Shown here one piece after another: positions 26,456 through 32,789 of a stretch of 39,707 nucleotides of DNA. The translations under genes and the position numbers were made by a program. Position 1 is the stretch's first letter; each line of letters begins with the position of its first letter. The DNA is from a virus. Location of the stretch: positions 1-39,707 of the IMG/VR virus record IMGVR_UViG_3300030233_000275; one strand, 5' to 3'. Under the pieces are notes generated by a model. That model was not told the DNA's origin and did not search any database. It saw nothing but the letters and a program-made list of their open reading frames with translations.

Positions 26456-27264
26456 GCCAGTTGGTAGACCTCAGTGCTCTCGCCTTCGACCTCGGTGATC
26501 AATGCCTGCCGAATATCTTCGGAGGGCTTTAGCGAAACTTTGATCGCTGGCATCTCATCATACGTTCGCCCGTCCAGTACTCGCCCTGCCTCCTTCTTTC
26601 GTACCCCACCCCACTGCTTAAAGAAGAACGGAACCTTGTGCTTTCGGCAAATGCGTCGAATCCCACGAACCCATTCTTTCTTGATTGGCCTCGCGCCCGC
26701 TCCGCTTTCACCGCCGACAATCACCCAATCGATTCCCTCTAGACTGAATTCGCCAAGGTCTTCGAGTAGTGGTTCAACTGACAAAAACTTCATGCGGGCG
26801 TCCACTTCACGCAAGCGTTCAGATCTTGGGATTCCGTGCCGCCGATTCTCGACGCTGACACCCCACCATATGTGCCGTGCTTCAGCAGCAAACCTCAGGT
26901 CGGTTTCGAGCATCTCGCAAAGACGGTCAGATCGCTTTGTCAGCACCTGATAGGTATGCCAATTCGCGAGCGACATCGTTTTCGCAACCTTCACGATGTA
27001 GTCGTCAGGTATGTCTTCATGAAACAAATCACTCATTGAGTTGACAAAGATCTGCTTTGACTGCTTCCATCGCAACGGCTCTGCCAGCTTCTCCGGAACT
27101 AACCTGAGATCGAAGCCTTGTTCATATGGATGATCAGGGACACCGCGAAACCTCTCCGCAAACGTCTTGGCGTAGCACCGCGCACACCCAGGGCTAATCT
27201 GGGTGCATCCCCGAACGGGATTCCATGTCGCATCCGTCCATTCGATACTTGAATTTTGACTCAT
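26452..27264 (-). CDS. Three-Cys-motif protein, DUF5131 (phage Gp37/Gp68 family)
   Basis: A 270-residue protein of the Gp37/Gp68 (DUF5131) family. The start MSQNSSIEWTDATWNPVRGC leads into the cysteine motif CTQISPGCARCYA with C20, C27 and C30, spaced like a radical-SAM-type cluster ligand set. IFVNSMSDLFHEDIP, WHTYQVLTKRSDRL, WWGVSVENRRH and WVIVGGESGAGARPI are conserved family segments. Proteins of this type are commonly carried by phages and mobile elements together with TcmP. A nucleic-acid-modifying radical-SAM-like reaction has been suggested on sequence grounds only. It is the first gene of a two-gene operon on the minus strand, opposite to the neighbouring four-gene operon. Confidence 0.88.
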   Translation of the reverse strand: MSQNSSIEWTDATWNPVRGCTQISPGCARCYAKTFAERFRGVPDHPYEQGFDLRLVPEKLAEPLRWKQSKQIFVNSMSDLFHEDIPDDYIVKVAKTMSLANWHTYQVLTKRSDRLCEMLETDLRFAAEARHIWWGVSVENRRHGIPRSERLREVDARMKFLSVEPLLEDLGEFSLEGIDWVIVGGESGAGARPIKKEWVRGIRRICRKHKVPFFFKQWGGVRKKEAGRVLDGRTYDEMPAIKVSLKPSEDIRQALITEVEGESTEVYQLA

Positions 27265-27375
27265 TGAATTACTCCTGACCTTGCAGAGTCCATTCTGCGG
27301 TCGGCAACGGACACCTTTGGTCTTCTATTGTCGCATATTCTGAAGCAAGGAACCAGAGAAGCTTTTCCAGCGAAC

Positions 27376-28083
27376 TCACGGCACCAAGAACCGCGATTCG
27401 ATGTCGGCGAGCATGGCATGCAAGTCGGCAGCGTGTTCGGAGAGCGGTTCGAGTTGTTCTTGGAAGCGAGCGATCTTGGCTTCGTAGTCGTCGGCTTGGC
27501 GGTTGTAGCGAGCGACCTCTGCTTTCACTCCAGCCATCTCGGCTTTCTCGCGATCGATGACGGCCCAACGCTGATGCTGTGCGATTTCCTTTTCGAGGTG
27601 ATTGCAGTCGGTTTGGGCTTCGTGGTAATGCTCCCGAGTTGCTTCGTACTCTTCGAGCAGTTCTTTGTCTTCGCAGGTTGCACGAAGTTCTCGTTGGGCC
27701 TCGGTGGCTCGCTTGCAGATCTGTTTGATCTCATGCCGACGTTGATACAAGGGCGCCATTGCGGCTTCGCGTTCGTCGACCAACTTCTTGAGTTCAGTTT
27801 CGGCGCGTTCGATCTGCTTGGCCAGTTTGCGGTCTTCGGGTTCGAGCGGTGGCGCGGCGTCCATTTCGGCTCGCAGCTTGCGGCGCCTTTCAAGCAGCAA
27901 GACGTCGTGGCGAAGTTCGTCGAGCGTCGTTTCGTTGTCGGCCAGGGTCTGGGCAACGACGTCGGCACTGGGTTCTTTGCCATCGCAGATCGCGGCGACC
28001 AGACTCTTGTAGTCGGACCACTTCGATCGCTTGCGAGATTCTTGCCGGTTGGTGATCGAATCAAGTAATGATGTCAGACTCAT
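27376..28083 (-). CDS. Coiled-coil protein, unknown function
   Basis: A 235-residue, highly charged protein, almost entirely helical from residue 50 on, with heptad-like Glu/Lys/Arg/Leu patterns (for example LAKQIERAETELKKLVDEREAAM). The N-terminus MSLTSLLDSITNRQESRKR is amphipathic. Start at 28083 overlaps the end of the HELAH gene by 23 bases, so the two genes are linked. A broken copy of its 3' end lies at 24995-25112. No catalytic motif is present. It could be structural or a partner of the replication proteins of the element. Confidence 0.75.
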   Translation of the reverse strand: MSLTSLLDSITNRQESRKRSKWSDYKSLVAAICDGKEPSADVVAQTLADNETTLDELRHDVLLLERRRKLRAEMDAAPPLEPEDRKLAKQIERAETELKKLVDEREAAMAPLYQRRHEIKQICKRATEAQRELRATCEDKELLEEYEATREHYHEAQTDCNHLEKEIAQHQRWAVIDREKAEMAGVKAEVARYNRQADDYEAKIARFQEQLEPLSEHAADLHAMLADIESRFLVP

Positions 28084-28786
28084 AGCGACTCCTTTCGGGA
28101 CGGGATTGATACCAGCGGTGTTGGTCCCGCTCGTAGATGGCTTTGAACGCTGGCGGTGCTGGCAGACCGCAGATCTGCCGAAACGAAGCGGCGAGCAATG
28201 TCTTGGCTTCCTTTTCGAGTGCCAGTGCGTATTGCGTTGCTCTGGACATGCCGAACCGCTCGGGACTGTAGACCTCGTTCGGTTCGATGTCCCAGCCAAG
28301 ACGCTGGGCTCGGTATTGCAGGTGATACGCAATCCGCATGAACCGAGCTTCGTGCGTGGTCCACGGTGGCGTGCTGCCATCGCCTTGTTCGTCTTGCGAG
28401 ACGGCTTCGGCGATACGAATCGCTTCGGAGCGGATGTAACGTTGGTTGTACGGACGCGGCTTGAAGAGCGTTGGGCGTTCGAGGATGTGGGCCAGTTCGT
28501 GAAGGACGGTGCCGAGCATTTTGTTGGGCGTTCTCTCGGGGAAGTCGCGTTCGATGTTGCGATTGCCAAGCACGATGACTGGCCCGCGTCCTTCCCAATC
28601 ACGCAAGCAATGGTGCAGGTGCATATCGAGGCTCGGCGATGTGTAGCCGTAGCAAACCGTCTCGGCGCCCAGTAGCAAAGGCAGCTGCGTTTGGGCGATG
28701 ATGTAGAGCGGTGAATCGGTCAGCTCCAAGCGGGCCACATCGCGGCATAGCTCTTTCCCGTCGGCGATTATCTGATCAAGATCCAT
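28061..28786 (-). CDS. Zincin-like putative metalloprotease (HELAH motif)
   Basis: A 241-residue protein with a zincin motif: LGTVLHELAHIL places HELAH at residues 96-100. A downstream acidic ligand is not obvious, although EAIRIAEAVS lies about 25 residues on. The rest is helical, with no signal peptide, so a cytoplasmic enzyme is expected. Start at 28786 (MDLDQIIADG) follows AAGGAC; the frame extends 48 bases upstream without a better site. Mobile elements often carry such SprT-like or ImmA-like peptidases that cleave a repressor or processing target. It belongs to the backbone genes of the element. Confidence 0.6.
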   Translation of the reverse strand: MDLDQIIADGKELCRDVARLELTDSPLYIIAQTQLPLLLGAETVCYGYTSPSLDMHLHHCLRDWEGRGPVIVLGNRNIERDFPERTPNKMLGTVLHELAHILERPTLFKPRPYNQRYIRSEAIRIAEAVSQDEQGDGSTPPWTTHEARFMRIAYHLQYRAQRLGWDIEPNEVYSPERFGMSRATQYALALEKEAKTLLAASFRQICGLPAPPAFKAIYERDQHRWYQSRPERSRYESDIIT

Positions 28787-29128
28787 GGGTTTCGTCCTTG
28801 AAGATGGAAGCGGAGCGTGGATGCGGTTTGGCAAGCGTTTTGCGGTCCAATTTCATTCGGACAAACAAAAGAAACTGTGCCTAATAAGGGGGCTTCTTCG
28901 GGGGCCCTGACATAGAAGCACTTTTGCGGAAGGACCCGCTCGTGTTTGCCTGCCCGATTGATTGCCCCAACGTGCCCACACGTTCGCCCGTGTCGCGTTT
29001 GGCTGGTGCGTTGGCGTTCTCGTTCGCCCGCCCGCGCTCGCACACGCACAACCCGTAACCCTAGGTCGTGCGTCCTCGCACGCACCTAGGGGGTACTAGG
29101 GGGTGTGTGCGCGCACGCGGAATGCGAT
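28787..29128. repeat. Non-coding region with strong inverted repeat, possible origin or terminator
   Basis: No gene is supported. The arms CCCTAGGT (29059-29066) and ACCTAGGG (about 29084-29091) with adjacent CGTGCG and CGCACG halves form a near-perfect hairpin with a four-base loop. It is followed by two CTAGGGGG repeats and a GTGTGCGCGCAC palindrome, giving a dense cluster of symmetry next to the RepA-like gene. This could be a replication origin, an operator or a terminator; with no T-run beside it, a Rho-independent terminator is the least likely. Confidence 0.4.
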
Positions 29129-30703
29129 TCAGGGCTTGCTTTCGGTGGTCTTTTCGGGCTGCGGCTTAGTCGAGAATTTGTGAGGTTGATTGGGCGCGAA
29201 CCGCCAGCGGTGAGCCAAGCCCTCGGCCTCGGCCTGCTCCAGCAGTTGTTTGAGCTTCCGTCCGGAGAGCTTCGTCACTGCCTTCGCCCTGACCATGATC
29301 GCTCCGGTGGCTAGCGGTTCGTCGCCCAAGAACGTTTCGGTGAATCGCTGTGCATCCCAGGTTGGTTCGGTCGGTTGATCTCCGTTCTCCTTAGCTTTGC
29401 GTCTGCGGGATTCGTTCCGCAGCTTGGTTGCGTCGAGGGTCTCGTCCGGTGTCCAAACGGGAAAGTTCCAACGCAGACAGAATGGATCCACTGGGGGCCA
29501 GGAACGCACGGCCGCATCGAGAACGATCGCGTTGTCTTCCTGATGCGGCCGAAGCACAAGGTGGGAATCCGTGGCCCGCGATTGGCTACCAGCGCCCGCA
29601 CCAACGTCGGTGACGCTCTTGAACGATTGGTTGCCTTTGCTGGTGTGGTGGATGAGCACAAAAGCCGATCCGAGCATCTCGGCATAGCGATCGATCGTGT
29701 TGTAGACGCCCGCCATCGCGGCGTTGTCGTTCTCATCCGTCTCAGCCGGCAGAGCTCGATAGAACGCATCGAGCACGATGAGCTTGAAGCGGTCTTCGTA
29801 GACGTGATCGAAGTAGGCTCCCAGCGAACGGATGTCTTTGAGATTGCCACGCAGGTTGGCGACGAAAATATGGTCCGCGACGTCGGCGTCCGTGATTCCC
29901 CGAGCGTGAGTAATTTTAGGGATCCGGTGCGCCGACGTCGTCGGATGAAGTTCGTTATCGATGATCAGCACGTCACCCGCTTCGGTCGGGAAGCGATCGA
30001 GCCAAGGCCTACCGGTCGCCACGGCGAGGGCCATGTCGCTGGCCAGCCAGCTCTTGCCGACCTTGGGTGGCGCAATGACATTCATAGTTTCGCCAACGCG
30101 AAGCAGACCGTGAATCACTGGTGGTTGCAGGACCGGGAAGCGATCGAGCAGTTGACGCAGGCTGCGAGCCCGAATGTCAGCTGTGCGCGGTAGGTCGCTA
30201 TCGGTTAGCTGCAGCGTGGAACGGATCTCATCGAGTTGATGTTGAGTCTCGCTGTCGATGTCTTCGTGCGGCCGCGGTGGCAAATCAATTTTGTCTGGTC
30301 GTAGCAAACCCTTAGCCCACCGCTGCACTCGAGCATTCCATCCCCGCATCGCCACAGATCGAATCGTGGTGACATCGAAGCCGGCCGCAGCAAAGTACTC
30401 CCAACCTTCGATCGCAATCCAAACCGCTTGAGCACGACCGCGAGCTTTCGACGCATCGATCTCATGTCGCGGCCGAAACAGGCAAACGCCATGGTCAGTG
30501 CCAACCACAGCCCGCTGCCGGATCGTTGACCTGGCCCGCATGAGATCGTTGAACAAACATCGCTGCGGGTATCGCCAAGTCGGAACGCTTTGAGCAGTCC
30601 GAGCAAACCAATGCCGATACGCCTTCTCCGCTTCAACCGCCAATGGCGTATTCGGAAAGCAAGCTCCGTCGTTGTAAATGCGTGTTGGCGACGACTCGTT
30701 CAT
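29129..30703 (-). CDS. RepA/AAA_25-like replicative ATPase
   Basis: A 524-residue protein with a RecA-like ATPase core of the RepA/AAA_25 type. Walker A APPKVGKSW is at about residues 212-220, DVLIIDNEL gives the next acidic strand, KLIVLDAFYRALP looks like Walker B, and FVLIHHTSKGNQSF with GAGSQSRATDSHL are the conserved sensor segments of plasmid and phage RepA helicases. The N-terminal 170 residues may contain a primase- or DNA-binding-type domain, and the C-terminal part has a winged-helix-like KLSGRKLKQLLEQAEAEGLAHRW. ATG at 30703 is taken as start; a TTG at 30718 is possible. It suggests that the element can replicate independently, like a satellite or plasmid-like prophage (inference). 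Confidence 0.8.
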   Translation of the reverse strand: MNESSPTRIYNDGACFPNTPLAVEAEKAYRHWFARTAQSVPTWRYPQRCLFNDLMRARSTIRQRAVVGTDHGVCLFRPRHEIDASKARGRAQAVWIAIEGWEYFAAAGFDVTTIRSVAMRGWNARVQRWAKGLLRPDKIDLPPRPHEDIDSETQHQLDEIRSTLQLTDSDLPRTADIRARSLRQLLDRFPVLQPPVIHGLLRVGETMNVIAPPKVGKSWLASDMALAVATGRPWLDRFPTEAGDVLIIDNELHPTTSAHRIPKITHARGITDADVADHIFVANLRGNLKDIRSLGAYFDHVYEDRFKLIVLDAFYRALPAETDENDNAAMAGVYNTIDRYAEMLGSAFVLIHHTSKGNQSFKSVTDVGAGAGSQSRATDSHLVLRPHQEDNAIVLDAAVRSWPPVDPFCLRWNFPVWTPDETLDATKLRNESRRRKAKENGDQPTEPTWDAQRFTETFLGDEPLATGAIMVRAKAVTKLSGRKLKQLLEQAEAEGLAHRWRFAPNQPHKFSTKPQPEKTTESKP

Positions 30704-30820
30704 GAGTGCTGCTCGCAATGTCGCTCAGATACTGACGTAGACGAGCCAATGGTCTCCTGCGGTACAATTTGGGTGCTGCAGCAATATGCGAGCTACGTAA
30801 ACAACAACGGGAGTCCATTA

Positions 30821-31051
30821 ATGGCCGAGTACTCACTACTGGTAGACGACGAGTTTCTTTGTGATATTGAGAATGTGGTAATAGATGACGAGCGACGCTA
30901 CGTTACTTTCACGGCCCCGTTTCAGACAGCTCCGCAAGGAAACGTGGGGATGCGACGGAACCGTGATATGCGAGTTGTTCCAATCGTTATCGGAGCATTC
31001 AACTTGAACAACGGCAGGGCACATTGGGGCGCGGATGTGCTAGTCCGATGA
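30821..31051 (+). CDS. Small hypothetical protein
   Basis: A 76-residue frame beginning MAEYSLLVDDEFLCDIENV and ending RAHWGADVLVR. It is acidic at the start and has a beta-rich pattern through YVTFTAPFQTAP. A TACAAT promoter-like hexamer lies at about 30763, but no convincing ribosome-binding site was seen. The end overlaps the convergent gene at 31040 by 12 bases. No family recognised. It may be a real element gene because the amino-acid pattern is not that of an antisense shadow. Confidence 0.45.
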   Translation: MAEYSLLVDDEFLCDIENVVIDDERRYVTFTAPFQTAPQGNVGMRRNRDMRVVPIVIGAFNLNNGRAHWGADVLVR

Positions 31052-31234
31052 TGGATCGGATGGGCAATCGTGTTGCGACTTTGAGCCAATCGTTTTCGAT
31101 GTAGCATCTTCGTCCGGCGAACGTGCTTCATCCTTCGTTTTCTCGTAGACGTCGATCAGAACTGCGGCCCAAGCGTCGGCAACGTCGTCGGGCAATTCAA
31201 CGTCGTCGTCTTCGTGCGTGTCTTGTTGATCCAA
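31040..31234 (-). CDS. Small acidic protein at the right edge of the element
   Basis: A 64-residue acidic protein (DQQDTHEDDDVELPDDVADAW ... AAVLIDVYEKTKDEARS). A TTG at 31234 is chosen because an AAGGAGG ribosome-binding site lies seven bases upstream, a better fit than the ATG at 31291, whose intervening sequence is the terminator hairpin. The small size, acidity and the gene's position before the RepA gene resemble small regulatory genes of mobile elements. No family recognised. Confidence 0.55.
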   Translation of the reverse strand: MDQQDTHEDDDVELPDDVADAWAAVLIDVYEKTKDEARSPDEDATSKTIGSKSQHDCPSDPSSD

Positions 31235-31251
31235 GTCGCGCCTCCTTGCCC

Positions 31252-31278
31252 TAAAAAACAACCCGCGAAAACGCGGGT
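31252..31278 (-). terminator. Rho-independent terminator facing phage late transcription
   Basis: On the minus strand a perfect seven-base stem, ACCCGCG and CGCGGGT with a TTTT loop, is followed by TTGTTTTTT. It lies just inside the right edge of the element and would stop transcripts coming from the portal and terminase genes before they enter the element. Confidence 0.8.
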
Positions 31279-31329
31279 CAAACGTATCCAATCCAGCATT
31301 GGAAGAAAGACTATCCGAGTGCTCGCCGT

Positions 31330-32244
31330 CTGCTCCGCTTCGAGCTGGCTCATCTTCCAGCCGCCCGGCATCGTGAGCAGCGCTCGCTGCTCCAGTTCGA
31401 TTGGCTCGAACGGTTCGGCCGCGTCCGCCTCGCCGTTGGCGGGCGCGTCGGTGTACAGGATGCCGGCGAAGTCGGCTGCCGTTTCCGCCGCCGCCAGCAC
31501 GGCCAGCGTGAATCTCCGCAGCTGTGCGAACAGCGGCAGCGCCGGCATGATGTCGGGAATGCCGCGCGCCTGGCCGGGCCGGTCGAGGCGGAACAAGTGA
31601 ATCACCGCTTCGGCGGGAAGGCGGTTGTAGTCTCGCGTCAGTCGGACCGCTTCGCCCGGATGCGACTTGAGCACGTGGTATTCGGTCGGATTGCCGGCGT
31701 CGTCAAACACGATGCCGTCAATGCCATTGGTGATCAGTGCATTCAAATCGGGCGTGCAAACCTGGTCAGCTTCAATCAGTCGAAGGTCGAGTTGGATCGC
31801 GGTCGGGAGCACGGGATTGCTCGTCAACACGGCGAACGCTTCACCGTCCTGGGCGCGAGACATACGCATCGTGCGGAGTTTCTCGGCCAGGTTGACGGCT
31901 CTCGACCACGCGGCAAACTCTCGTTCGATCCGGCGATTGGCGTCGGCGTCATCGGTCAGCACCTGCAGCCGAGGTCCGGTGCCGATCGCGTCGTTGGCCA
32001 GCGTGAGCACGATGCCACGGGCGTAACTGTTGTTGGCGACCTCGTAGCGTGCTCGATTGCGGAGAATGCGCCGAACTTCGGCGCTGTTGGCTGCGTTGGC
32101 GGAAAGGCCGTCGGCGCCAGCCCAATGGCGTCGGTTGTCGTCGTTGGTGACGGCGGCGTCATAGCGGGCACGTAACACTCGCGCGGCCCGCGTTAACGGA
32201 CGGCTTGTCGGCTTCGTCAATAGGCTGGTCAACCAACGGAACAT
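31330..32244 (-). pseudogene. Phage portal protein, 5' part separated by insertion
   Basis: N-terminal 305 residues of a lambda-type portal protein. Recognisable segments are RRHWAGADGLSANAANSAEVRR, ANNSYARGIVLTLANDAIGTGPRLQ and AVIHLFRLDRPGQARGIPDI, ending MPGGWKMSQLEAEQ, where homologues continue into TTYEAF-type sequence. Instead the frame runs on into element DNA (TASTRIVFLPML...) and stops at 31156 without portal similarity. The 3' part is at 13183-13731. The start at 32244 has GGGAG upstream and lies directly after the stop of the 65-residue gene. A truncated product may still be made but cannot form a working portal. Confidence 0.9.
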
Positions 32245-32442
32245 TCAGGATGCTCCCGGCGGAACGAGTTTGTTGAACGCGAGCCCGCGACGCTTCGACT
32301 TGGCAGCGTCCTTGGAGGCCAGGTACTTGTCGGCCGCGATTTGGTCGGGAAGCTTGTGCTGCTCCACGGACCCAGCGTCACCAGCAGCCTTTGCAGGCCC
32401 TTCGGCGTTTTCGCGGATCGTGTCTTTGAGATCGTCGGACAT
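32245..32442 (-). CDS. Small phage protein between terminase and portal
   Basis: A 65-residue charged helical protein (MSDDLKDTIRENAEGPAKAAG ... AAKSKRRGLAFNKLVPPG). It lies directly before the portal gene with no gap, the slot held by gpW-like head-joining proteins in other phages, although the sequence does not match gpW that I can tell. Proteins of this type, with SVEQHKLPDQI and RRG motifs, look familiar from planctomycete prophages. Start at 32442 is the first ATG after a plausible AAGGGA-like site; a longer frame exists upstream without support. Confidence 0.65.
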   Translation of the reverse strand: MSDDLKDTIRENAEGPAKAAGDAGSVEQHKLPDQIAADKYLASKDAAKSKRRGLAFNKLVPPGAS

Positions 32443-32588
32443 TGCAAGAACTCCAAGGGACAGCCGTCCGGCCGAGAGGCCACCCGGCGAAGAGTTCACT
32501 TGCTCGCGCCGGACTGACCGTCCCTTGGTTACCTATGCCGTCGAGCAACCGGATTGCGCGCAGAGGGCGAAGAATTCGGTAAGTCGTG

Positions 32589-32789
32589 CTATTTGTAGCA
32601 ATCTCGGTCGGATTCAATCTTCGAGGGTGACTCGAAAGTCACGATCTTGCGGCCGCAATGCCGACACTCCTTGCGACGGCGTATTCTGCCGTCGCGCAGC
32701 GGCTCAGTGTTCGTGGTGTAGAAATGCCGGCAGCCGCACCGAGGGCATTCGATACCGCGATCGGTTTGTTGTGAGCCGGTCTGGTTCAT
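32589..32789 (-). CDS. Zinc-ribbon protein, NrdR-like finger
   Basis: A 66-residue protein with two CxxC pairs: ECPRCGCRHFYTT and CRHCGRKIVTFE, separated by a basic RDGRIRRRK loop. The layout is the same as the zinc ribbon of NrdR-type regulators but without the ATP-cone. It overlaps the terminase stop as ATGA, so it is co-translated. Small zinc-ribbon proteins in phages often regulate late genes or translation of head genes; the role here is unknown. From 32443 to 32588 nothing is seen. Confidence 0.7.
   Translation of the reverse strand: MNQTGSQQTDRGIECPRCGCRHFYTTNTEPLRDGRIRRRKECRHCGRKIVTFESPSKIESDRDCYK

Larger units (their letters stand above)
13735..31332. mobile_element. Serine-recombinase element inserted in the prophage portal gene
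   Basis: About 17.6 kb lies between the two halves of the portal gene. It encodes a large serine recombinase next to its left end, a RepA-like ATPase and other backbone genes on the minus strand, and accessory cargo in between. The ends are placed where the portal frame stops matching: codons for AEQ occur on both sides, so the crossover lies within a few bases of 13732-13740 and 31330-31338. Large serine recombinases exchange at a two-base core; GC, GA or CA are shared at matching positions of both junctions and each would restore the portal. Gene order and composition indicate a chassis plus acquired cargo. Precise ends need an empty site for comparison. Confidence 0.8.

Noticed and set aside
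31156-31330. Continuation of the portal frame beyond the AEQ codons
   Set aside because: The sequence after the junction has no portal similarity and includes the terminator hairpin, so it is element DNA read through by chance.
13183-32244. Explanation of the split portal by a simple rearrangement of the prophage
   Set aside because: Both halves keep strand and order with the rest of the late operon, and the intervening block has its own recombinase, so insertion is the simplest reading.
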